The notes below the pieces were generated by a model that ran no database searches, was not told where the DNA came from, and worked only from the letters and a program-made list of their open reading frames with translations. A program made the translations under genes and the position numbers. A DNA stretch of 64,000 nucleotides from Paraconiothyrium sp. Pb-2020 (lineage: Eukaryota; Ascomycota; Dothideomycetes; Pleosporales; Didymosphaeriaceae), in NCBI GenBank assembly GCA_022419385.1, contig JAJUBI010000006.1:992001-1056000 (forward strand). Reading direction: 5' to 3'. Shown here one piece after another: positions 55,225-64,000 of the stretch (positions are counted from its first letter, which is position 1; each line of letters starts with the position of its first letter).

Positions 55225-57589
55225 TCAAAATAGATCGCGCATGATCCGCGCCAGCTCATCGTTCTCATTTCCATACGCAGACACGAATTCCCCATGCGTC
55301 AACTCAGCAGACGACAAACCAAATCCGTTCTGCAACATCGGGTAGTTACCTGCAGCTTCAAAAAGGTTCGTAAGATCCGAAGCCATCCCATGAGGCGTAT
55401 CGATATTACCATTCTGTCCGTTCGAGAAGATAGCCATTTCGTCCACCTGGTGTCCGGCAAGGCCAGCCATGGCGACCGCAGCAGAGGAGTGTGCATCTGT
55501 AGCATCGTTTCGAATGTTAAGCCCGAGTCGGGGTCCGACTTCTTTGAGCATCTTGATCGTTTTCCACAACCGCTTGGACACGTATGAGTCTGATGAAAGA
55601 CACCGAACGAGGTCCAGAGCCTGGTAAAATTCGTCCCGGCAATCGGTGCTGAAGTCAGCAGGCGCGTGAGCAACAGCTAGGAAAAGCACGGCAAGAGCTG
55701 ATATGAGGAAGTAGTTGAACAAGATCTGCTGGGCTTTGTAAATGTCCGACGTCTGATTGATGTATGTCAAAGTGCGGATGGTATCTTTTGCTACTTTGAC
55801 AACGGTCTTTGCGGACTCTATGTTCTCCGCTATCGACGTGGCCGTGTGTAGCACAGGTCGATATATTAGGATGCGCATCTGATTCGCTCGGAGGTACAGG
55901 ACAACCTGGTGCCGGAGGACGGCGCGGGGCAGATTGTTCACTTGCCGACCGCTGTCCGGATGCACGAACTTCAGAGACTCGGGAATAGACCTGTGCCAAT
56001 TAAGCACCTGGAAGTCGAGAAAGCTGATATCCTCATTCTTGATCGGTGTCTGGGACGAGTCGGTATTGCCGACAGACTTCCAAACTTTCGATCCTATGAC
56101 GCTGTAGGATATCATCGCGTTGAGATAGGGAGTGGAATCGTCCTGCGACTGAGGTCAGTAGAGCTAAAGCTCACGAACTGGTTTTGATCTTACCGGTTTG
56201 GGCAGATTAAGGTCAATGTCGGCGTCTTGCAAGGCGAATGGCATGCCTGTTCCAAAGCTCCAACGTCTGTCTAAAACATACACAGACCAGAACGTTCTGA
56301 TAGCAGATGTGCGTTCTTCTGGATCGGTAAATGAATTATATGCCTCGCGCCGATGCAAACCCAGCTCGAAACATTGGCGCGCAGCTAGCCCAATGGTACG
56401 CCAGGCAAGCACTTCATCGTCCTTGTGAAAGTGGAACATGGCCTGTGTTGGTTAGTGAGGGCAAAGACACGCACATAAGAACTTACGGTCAGGGTCAGTA
56501 GGCTGATGCTCTTCACGTCCACAGGTTCTGAAAGGGTTCTCTCGACAACCTTCTGTACGTTGTTGAAAAACCGGTCTCCAAGCTGGTCTTTCCCATTGCC
56601 CCTGAGGATTAAGGCCGTAGCAAGTATCATCTTGAGGATACTAGTCTTCTCATCCTCGATAGCATCTGCTCCTGGAAGCGCCCCCTGCATTAGTCCTTGT
56701 CGGGCAGCAGCTTCGACAAAACTGAACAACATGTCGGCATAGCGAGTTATCTCATTGATATCGAGAAACGGATATAACGCTCCGTTCTCTTCCTGCCAGA
56801 AATGTATCAACCCTATGGCCTCTTGTTTGGAAATGGACCATATCGGGTCCTTATCCGCATGAAGCATTTTGGGCAACATAGCATGCCCAAATGGCGGACT
56901 GCCCATGGGAGTGGGATCCATGGTTATGATCCCTTCGTCTTCCCCATCGCCAGAACCGGTTATGCCCATCGTTTGTAAGCTTGTCTTTGCGACACCGAGA
57001 TTGAAAGCATTTGAGGCTGGTCCTTGAAATCGTGGGCGCTTCGCGTTCGACTTCGAGCGTTGGCGTGCGGGTGAAGGAGGAATGCCAGACAACTGGCTAA
57101 TCGACATAGATCGCGTAAAGTCTGGAGGCTGGAAGGGTGTACCGATCGAACCCACGCCTTGAATATCGACTTGGGATTTCAATGCGCTGAGGTTAGCGAA
57201 GAGCTGGTCAACCTGCTCTTGAAGCATCGATATCTGCCCTGACATCTGCTTGAACTCGTCGGACTCTTTGAAGTTGTTGCAGCAATTGGGTGCGTACAGG
57301 CATTCGAGCGAAAGGTTCCCGCATCTTTGGCATGGTGTCTGTCTGTGAGGAGTGAGCTCGAGCCTGCGGCGCACTTCACAACAAGCCTACCCATTGCATT
57401 TGATCTTCCTACGCTTGCATTCATTGCTAGAACGATCGTCAGTGCACTTCCACGTCTCGAACCTGGTATGCGCGCTTCCTACCAAGCTATCGAGATGTAG
57501 CGGTTGCGCTTAGCTCTCGGTTGCGGAGCTCCGTCATCATTCTTCCGCTTCTGCGCGCCTCCGCCGTCCTCGGTAGGGCTTGCGCTCAT
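55225..57589 (-). CDS. Zn2Cys6 fungal transcription factor with Fungal_trans domain
   Basis: Five exons: 57589-57483, 57426-57391, 57342-56487, 56442-56194 and 56142-55225; 721 residues. The binuclear cluster has C36, C39, C46, C52, C55 and C62 with the normal spacing (CNECKRRKIKC, then TPCQRC and LEC), spread over three exons. A coiled coil (QISMLQEQVDQLFANLSALK) should mediate dimerisation. The middle homology region contains AMFHFHKDDEVLAWRTIGLAARQCFELGLHR (read in parts) and FWSVYVLDRRWSFGTGMPFALQDADIDLNLP, typical of Fungal_trans. The C-terminus is acidic and Asn/Gly-rich. The target pathway is unknown; no metabolic cluster is adjacent. Confidence 0.92.
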
Positions 57590-58387
57590 AGTATTGGGGG
57601 ACGTCGTCATGCGCAGGTGTCGGGCGCAGGTGTCGGGCGCATCCCTCACCGTTCCTCAAGGCTCGTGGAGTGATGCAGCAGGAGAGGTGACGGCCACTTG
57701 GTTCTCGATCCGCCTGCTTGTGGATGCTTGGTCCGAGCCTTTTTGGCTGAAGATCCGCGCGGGGTTTCCAAGGGCGATTCCCGCCGATGAAGCAGAGGCA
57801 CGTGAGGCTTGGTACTCCAGGGCTCCAGCTCCAGGGCTACATGTTCCGCCGACCAGTCAGATCATTCCCGATGACATCCGCAACATGACAACCCAGTACT
57901 GCTGCGGTAGGAAAGCAAGATCACGACAAGACTACCGAGTCGTTCATGTGTCCACTCTTCGCTATTAGTCCTCGAGTTTGCAATTAATAGAATGAACTTT
58001 CAAGACAAAGTTATATACTTCCCTACTTGGCCCAAAAGGTGGTTTCTCAACCTTTCTATACAACCTGCTCAATTGTGAATGTTACAAACACGCAGACATG
58101 GACGCTAATACGATCGTCGCTCTTCGCCCACCATACCACAGGGTGCATCTGGTGCATTCTGTTGCTACGCACACCACGCTCCTTAAAGTGTAGCCCACTA
58201 AGCGTATATCGCTGGCCGCGATCAATGCACCGCGAACCTGGGAGCTTCAACCCAAAACCTAGTAATACAAGCTACCCAACCCAATGCGCACTGTTTGAAC
58301 GCCGAACACTCTCAAAGAACGCCGTGCTGCCTTGGGACTCCGCCTGCTCACTATGCGCGTCGATCCTGTTCCAGGGGTATCCTGCTC
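57590..58387. other. Intergenic, 0.8 kb
   Basis: Promoter of the Zn2Cys6 gene. A perfect 14-bp direct duplication (GCGCAGGTGTCGGG) lies at 57611-57638. No gene recognised. Confidence 0.45.
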
Positions 58388-61300
58388 CTACGCATCACCC
58401 ATTTGCTGATCCCCACTTTCTGCAGCCGGGCCCACGATACCGACCAGCTTCGCATATGGTACGGTGATCCCTTGGAGTTCGCGGTATTTTCCTATTGAGC
58501 ATGAGCAGACTGACACGCATAAAAACGGGTTGCGTCGACTTACCAAGTATGACCACTGCTTGTTTCAGTAGCTCCTCCCTCTTCCAGCCGGCAATATCTT
58601 GATCGGAAGCCGCATCGTCCTCGTCTTCTTCAATCAAGCCTCGCGATAAATCACGTAACAGCTCCTCGATCTTGCCCCTCAAGCCTTCAGCTCCAATGCG
58701 CTTGACGTACATTGAAAAGTATATCTTGAACTCTGACTTGGCGCCAAGCACCCTCGCAGCAGCGACACGATTCTCGAGGTGCGCAACAGAGGTACACGAT
58801 TCGAAGCTTTCGTACCCCTCCGCCGAAATGAGCACCTTGATGAGCCTTTGAAGGTAGAATGCGCGGCCGGTCAGGAGGAATTGATTCGTAGTGTTACGCT
58901 CAAGCATAGGGATAATGCCAGCCGAGATGTTCTCGATGGAAACCTGGTCGTGCTTTTCTCTGCCGGATGTGCTGCCATCGGACTGCGAAGTGACATTGCC
59001 AACGGACGAGTCGGTGGTGTTCCAGTACTGACTGCCAACTGCCCACCAAGGCTCGGATATGCGCTGCCAAACGTACATTGTTGGTGAATATGCGTACCCG
59101 TCGCCGTTGGACAGAGCAACGATGACACGGCCTTCCGAGTTGAGGCGCGCAAACACAATGCCGGGCGATCTTGTCAAATGAGGACCCTGAGCATGTGCGG
59201 CAATGTCTAGTATAGGCGCTAGGGAGATGGGTGGGTGAGGTGCGGACATATTCTTCAGATTCCAGACATAGCACATGCCGACTGCGCTTATTGCTAGCAA
59301 CCACCATCCGCGACAGTCCATGATGACAGGTTGTGCTTCGAGTATCAAAGCATTCAGTGTCCTTCGTCCTGCCGGAGACCAGGCGTAAACCGATCCATCC
59401 TCACATGCGGCGGCGAAGAAATTTGTGTTGCCTGTTACAAGGAGTACGGATTTGGGGAGGAAATCTTGCCAGAGCATCTTTCCTTCCTTCGAGCAGGTGA
59501 TCCTGGCTGGATCGTGATCTTGCGCGCGTCCCGTTCTTGAAGGCGCTGTAGCATTCCTGGCCTCCAGTATCACCGTATCAGTATCAGCTTGGGCCCCAGG
59601 CTGTGGCGGCTCGCTGCCATACGCCGTCCGAACAATGATACTTCTTAGTTTGGGGACAGCCATGCGCACTTGGCTGACGGTGAGCGCCGGGTTGACGATT
59701 GCGGGACGCAGGACCTGCGAGGGGCCTGCGTCGTTTGATTTGACAACATTGTTCGCTCCGGGTGGTACGAGCCCGTTCTCGCTGTTCAGCACGATTGCTG
59801 CTCCACCAGGTTTGACTGAGTTGGCAAGTCGCTTTTCTACCTGGCGGTCATCGTCACCCTCGATTTCTGCAAATTTCCTTTTGTTTCCAGTGAGCATGGC
59901 GGTAAGACCACCCTTGGCATAGCCGTCATATGGTTTGGAGAGATCAAGAATGTTGTGTGGATTGCTGTTACTACCACCCGCTGTGGTGTTCGCCGAGATG
60001 AGCTGCGTCTGTGGCAAGGAAGACGGTCCAACTCCAGATGAAGACGATACCAGCATGGGCGCTATGCGCTTCTTGCCGTTCTTTATTGTAACGCGCTGTT
60101 TGAGTTTCTCTACACGTTCATCGACAGGTGGTTCTGCAGGTGGTGCGGGTTGCGTTGCTGATTGCGTTGTTGATGAGCCGTTTGTAAGTGAAGGGGCGCT
60201 TGGCAATGTACTGTTGCCATTGGTGATGGGAGGTTGAACTGCGCCGCCGTCGCCCATAAGGGCACCCATTCTACCTTGGACGTCTTGTAGTTCACTGTTC
60301 TTGCTGTTTTCTTCCAAGAGTAAGGCATCGGTGTTTTCGATGATTCCCGCTCGCCTACCAGAGCCATATCTAGAGAGCGATTTCTCGTTTTCTGAAAGCG
60401 ACGCCGGATATCCAAGCTCTCCAGGCTCAAATACCAGCGTGAGAATGCTGCCATCCAGGCTCGTCACAAACAACGTCTCTCCATTCGGCGCCCATGCTAG
60501 GTCTGATATCGACTTCATAGCCAGCTCTTGTGTGAGCATAAACGGCCGCGCATAACTTGTATTCCAGATACTGAGACACTTGTCCTGGCCCGCACACGCA
60601 ACGACCGTGACACTGTTAGGTTGAAAGCCATTCGGATCCGGATTAGGCGGTTCCCGGTGGAACATCCTAGGGGAAAATGCGCAAACCTCCACTGGTCCTT
60701 CGTGGCCTACCAGATTTATGTGGCTATCCCATGAACCACGCGCTACTATCGCCACGGTACTAACGGGGCCATTGGTCGCATTCGCAGCCGCTATATGCGC
60801 TCCATCCGGCGACCATGAGCAGCGGCGGAAGTATGTTGTAAGGGGTGAAGTCTGGAACGGCGCGTTTATGCTCTTCTCAAGCGTGTAATTGTTGACCTGG
60901 TCTTGTGCGGTAGCATTGGGCCCTGGGGAGTTAAATCGAAACACCTTAATGGTGCGGTCGTCGCTAGCGGTCGCAAAGTACTTGTTGGCGGGGTCAAAAG
61001 TAATGCCCTTGACATGACTGCTATGCACGTTGGATAGCGTTTTCAGCTTCTCAAACGTGTGACCAGACCAGACCACAACCTTGGAGTCCAACCCAACCGA
61101 CACCAGAATCGATGAGTCCTGCGCCCAGCCAAGATCCTGCACATCGTTGTCGTGACCCACAAGGCGGCGGAACACTCTCCAGTTCTCAACGGGCGGCACT
61201 TCGTTCGAACCTAGACCTGCGCGTCAGCTGCCGACTGAAGCCCAGCTTGTAGCACCTTAACCCACCGAAAGCAACGTGCGCTGGCGCATTTGGGTCGAGC

Positions 61301-61764
61301 GCGTATACACAGACAATCTTGTCGTCTGCGCCGGAAGCAAGGTATTTCCCGTTTGGCGAGAAGCGCACCGTGTGAATGGTGCCCGAGTGATGGTTTACGG
61401 CGGCCAATTGCTTGGGCTTCGTGTAGTTGGGATCGTGCGAGTTCAGGATTGCTTCGGTGGACCATATGCGCACGTAGCCATCTGCAGGCACATTATTAAT
61501 CACGAAGTGCGAGGCGGCGCATGGCGAGCGAGCTCCGCATGAGCGACTGTATAGTGTGAGAGAACGAACCTCCGGCAGCCGTCACCAGGCGCGTTCCATC
61601 TGGCGACACATGACAGCTGTATACTTCAAAGTCTTTGAGATCGCCTGAGTGTGGAAGAAAAGTCAGCGTTGCGTGTCCTCCAAGGCTCGAAATGGTGAAG
61701 CTCTGAATGCGGGCGAGGTGACCGTACCTGGGTGGGTTAACCACTGTGGCTTCACGAGATGCAT
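58388..61764 (-). CDS. hir1: HIR complex histone chaperone subunit Hir1/HIRA
   Basis: Five exons: 61764-61728, 61644-61570, 61481-61266, 61210-58544 and 58491-58388; 1032 residues. It starts MHLVKPQWLTHPG and continues DFEVYSCHVSPDGTRLVTA and YVRIWSTEAI, the first of seven N-terminal WD40 blades. LVGHDNDVQDLGWAQD and ATASDDRTIKVF are later blades. A low-complexity linker with a HIRA B-like basic segment (VTIKNGKKRIAPML) follows. The C-terminal Hira domain includes GWWLLAISAVGMCYVWNL. The complex deposits H3-H4 independently of replication and represses histone genes. The second intron starts GTTCGT, a weak donor, but the frame and homology demand it. Confidence 0.94.
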
Positions 61765-62340
61765 GGTCGCGTCGTCGAGTCAGGAAGTGAGTGCATACTA
61801 CGAGGTGGCCATGTGCAAAGGCGACTTATATCGAGTGTGAGGGATGAGAATGCCAGAAGCGTGTCATTCGTTAAGTCGCGGAGAGCGTTGGACGCGACGG
61901 GCAGCAGCTTGGCGAGCGGCTGCAAGGCTGAACCAGGGTGTGCCGATCCACAATCCTAGCGCGAGTTGTTGGAGCCTCACAGTATCAGGCGCAAAGAAGC
62001 CCAGCGGAGCACGTGCATGGTTGATTCTAAACATTGTCTTATTTGTATAGGTAGATAGACTACATGTAGGGTTGTTTCCTTTGTGTAGAAGACTAGCCTT
62101 GTTACATTGCTCGAAGGACCCTGCGATGGGTCGACGAGTTGTCTGTAGACGGCCTTTGGCTGTGCCATGGTACAATCGACTCGAAGCAGATCAGCATTAG
62201 CCGATCCTTTCCTCGCATTCACACAGTGCACTGTTGGTGGCATTGTGACTCGTGTCGAAGTCTAGTGTGCGATGCGCACTCAGGCCGTCCGTGGATTAGG
62301 ATGGAGAACAGTTGATTCAATTTCCAGAAGCAGAAGGCCT
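61765..62340. other. Intergenic, 0.6 kb
   Basis: HIR1 promoter and 3' region of the WBP4-like gene. Nothing recognised. Confidence 0.4.
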
Positions 62341-63231
62341 TCACTTCATCTTCTTCCGCTTCTTGAATACTACTGCCGGCGTACCTCCGGAAGCCTCTTC
62401 TTCTTTCACCAAAGCCGCAGCGGCATCAACATCCTGTTCCTCTTTCTGCTTTACAGCAGCCTCCTCTACAGTTGGAATATTCGCCAGTGGTTGCAGCTGG
62501 GCCTCTTCCTTGACCACGTCTTCTTCCTTGACCTCGCTTGTAAGCTCAGCGTTTTCATCTTTGATGTCGGTTTTCCGTCTCTTGAACAACGCCTCAATAT
62601 CATCATCGTCGCCTCCGCCCTTTCCAGGCAAGCTCTTATACGTCTGTCCCCATCCTTTCTTGCGCGTGGTTTCACCCGCCAGCTCTCTCTCCGCCTCCTC
62701 TTCATCCACCTTTCTCTTCCTTACGCCCTTATTCAGCGCCTTAAATTCCCCATCCTCTCCTACCTCACCTACAACCTCCTCTTTGACCACCGTCCACTCG
62801 CCCTTGAGCGCCATCCCACCCCGCGCTTCATCCGGCACCGCAATACCCATCGCAGCAAGCTGCTCCCATTGCTTCTTTCGATCCTGCAGCGTCGCCTTTT
62901 TTTCCTCTGTTTTCGCGAACGTCGGCTTTGCTGGCGCGTCGGTGGAAGCGGACGAGGAGGCTGAGGGAACAAGCCCGTTCAATCGCGCGACTTCATCTTT
63001 GGCGCGTTGCTTCTGACGCTCTTGGGCGGCTTGTTCACGGTGGAGGCCCTTGAGAGAGCGCTGGATGTTGGACTGGTGGCGACCAGTTGCCTCGTGTTGC
63101 TGGCGCTCGAATTTGGTGTCTTTGACATAGTCTTTGCAAAACTTGCACCAGTATTTTGGCTGCGCTGATTTAGTATTTGTTGATAAAGATAGTAGGTTAG
63201 GACTTACTGTCGACTTCCAGTACTCCGACAT
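62341..63231 (-). CDS. U1-type zinc-finger splicing factor, WBP4/FBP21-like
   Basis: Two exons, 63231-63208 and 63159-62341; 280 residues. MSEYWKST then PKYWCKFCKDYVKDT gives the matrin/U1-type finger with a Cys pair and a later His pair (QQHEATGRH). IQRSLKGLHRE follows, as in WBP4. The rest is charged, with Lys/Glu-rich coiled stretches and a C-terminal basic KKRKKMK. WW domains found in animal WBP4 are absent, as is usual in shorter fungal relatives. The protein is expected in the spliceosome. The 48-nt intron keeps the frame open if retained. Confidence 0.85.
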   Translation of the reverse strand: MSEYWKSTVSPNLLSLSTNTKSAQPKYWCKFCKDYVKDTKFERQQHEATGRHQSNIQRSLKGLHREQAAQERQKQRAKDEVARLNGLVPSASSSASTDAPAKPTFAKTEEKKATLQDRKKQWEQLAAMGIAVPDEARGGMALKGEWTVVKEEVVGEVGEDGEFKALNKGVRKRKVDEEEAERELAGETTRKKGWGQTYKSLPGKGGGDDDDIEALFKRRKTDIKDENAELTSEVKEEDVVKEEAQLQPLANIPTVEEAAVKQKEEQDVDAAAALVKEEEASGGTPAVVFKKRKKMK

Positions 63232-64000
63232 GATTGTAAGGTTGCGGAAGACTTGCGCGGTTTGCGGCACGCAGAGTGAATCGGAGATTATGTAACCCCG
63301 CAGGACCTCGGGATGCGCGCGAGCACGTGCCGCGACCAACAATCGATTTGCGCAAGATCGGAGTTAATTCTCTCGAAGATGTAGCCCAAACGATAAATCA
63401 TTTCCTACTACTATCCTTTGTACAATATGCACTGAGTGACATATGGCTGCATCACACGTTAGCTCTTTCGAGTAAGAGATCTTCATGTACCTCGCAGACT
63501 AATCATTATGTCAAGCAGCCTTGTACTTCGATTGACGGCCTTATAACAGCTTCAATATCCATGAGAAACTCCGGACCGACATGGAGCGGCCACAAGAGCT
63601 GGGTTATCCTCATGGTGTGCAACCAATTACGCAGATATCGACTTATACATGACGTAGTCGTGAGCCGAGGGTCTTCGACTTGACGGCTGACACGAAATAG
63701 AGAGACGCAAGCTTCGCGAGGCAAAAGGCTACTTCAAGTTACCTATGGTAAATGGACCAACATACTAATGGAAGACACACACGCATCAATCACGTCTCTA
63801 CTACCGCTGCCCACCGCCTATCCACGTTGAGGAACTTGTAGATCTCGCATTATGCGACGGCCACAGGCGGGTTGAATGGGTTCCGACCGCGACGCGCACG
63901 GGCCAACCATCGTCCTACGTCCGTACACATCGGTGTACCTATGAAGTTGGAAATGACCGGACGTCAGAGTATTTCCCTATATAAGTGACCACTAGGAATT
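63232..64000. other. Terminal intergenic, 0.8 kb
   Basis: Promoter of the WBP4-like gene and window end. Open frames are short and overlapping. No feature recognised. Confidence 0.4.

Noticed and set aside
62272..62964. Plus-strand frame of 230 codons opposite the WBP4-like gene
   Set aside because: Antisense shadow; the minus strand carries the zinc finger and start.
1..64000. CRISPR arrays, bacterial operons or Shine-Dalgarno sites
   Set aside because: The window is eukaryotic, with spliceosomal introns and a split tRNA; no regularly spaced direct repeats of CRISPR type were seen.

Overview
The window reads as nuclear DNA of a filamentous ascomycete (Pezizomycotina, most likely a dothideomycete). 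Genes are compact, on both strands, and split by short GT-AG introns, mostly 43-65 nt. The families fit this: a HET-domain protein, a UstYa/DUF3328 protein, an AA9 polysaccharide monooxygenase, a Zn2Cys6 regulator, a hybrid histidine kinase and a Kex2-processed repeat protein. The class-level placement is inference from gene style and content; no marker gene was compared.

Layout. 0-1.2 kb: a secreted precursor with ten Pro/Trp-rich repeats, nine of them ending in Lys-Arg. 2.6-16.6 kb: mostly housekeeping genes (ARF1 GTPase, MOB2-like kinase activator, LEO1 of the Paf1 complex), a small unknown gene, a thioredoxin-reductase-like flavoprotein, a CorA-like transporter, a four-helix membrane protein and an Iec1-like zinc-finger protein. 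16.7-20.2 kb: an aldo-keto reductase broken by four indels, an alkaline ceramidase and an intron-containing tRNA-Pro(AGG). 21.3-25.5 kb: a hybrid histidine kinase. 25.8-37.2 kb: an accessory block with a Rieske oxygenase, a dimethylglycine/sarcosine dehydrogenase-like enzyme, an AA9 LPMO, a UstYa-type oxidase and a HET protein. 37.2-46.6 kb: a gene-poor stretch around one C2H2 regulator. 46.6-63.2 kb: GPN1, CWF19, a frameshifted Baeyer-Villiger monooxygenase, CKB1, a Zn2Cys6 regulator, HIR1 and a WBP4-like splicing factor.

How genes may work together. The divergent Rieske oxygenase and dimethylglycine dehydrogenase-like genes look like consecutive demethylation steps of glycine betaine breakdown; the dehydrogenase ends in a peroxisomal SRL signal. 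MOB2/LEO1 and GPN1/CWF19 are head-to-head pairs sharing short promoters. LEO1, IEC1-like and HIR1 are chromatin/transcription factors, and CWF19 and WBP4-like are splicing factors; these are ordinary neighbours, not a cluster.

The best candidate for something undescribed is the repeat precursor at 314-1178. Its peptides share the pattern TPP...LGPPST...WGK(E)KR. I do not recognise it as a known pheromone or known RiPP core. A UstYa-family gene, the enzyme type that modifies such fungal precursors, lies 33 kb away, but housekeeping genes lie between them, so a functional link is only a hypothesis. Exon boundaries were derived by hand from splice signals and reading frame; every multi-exon model given as intact sums to a multiple of three.
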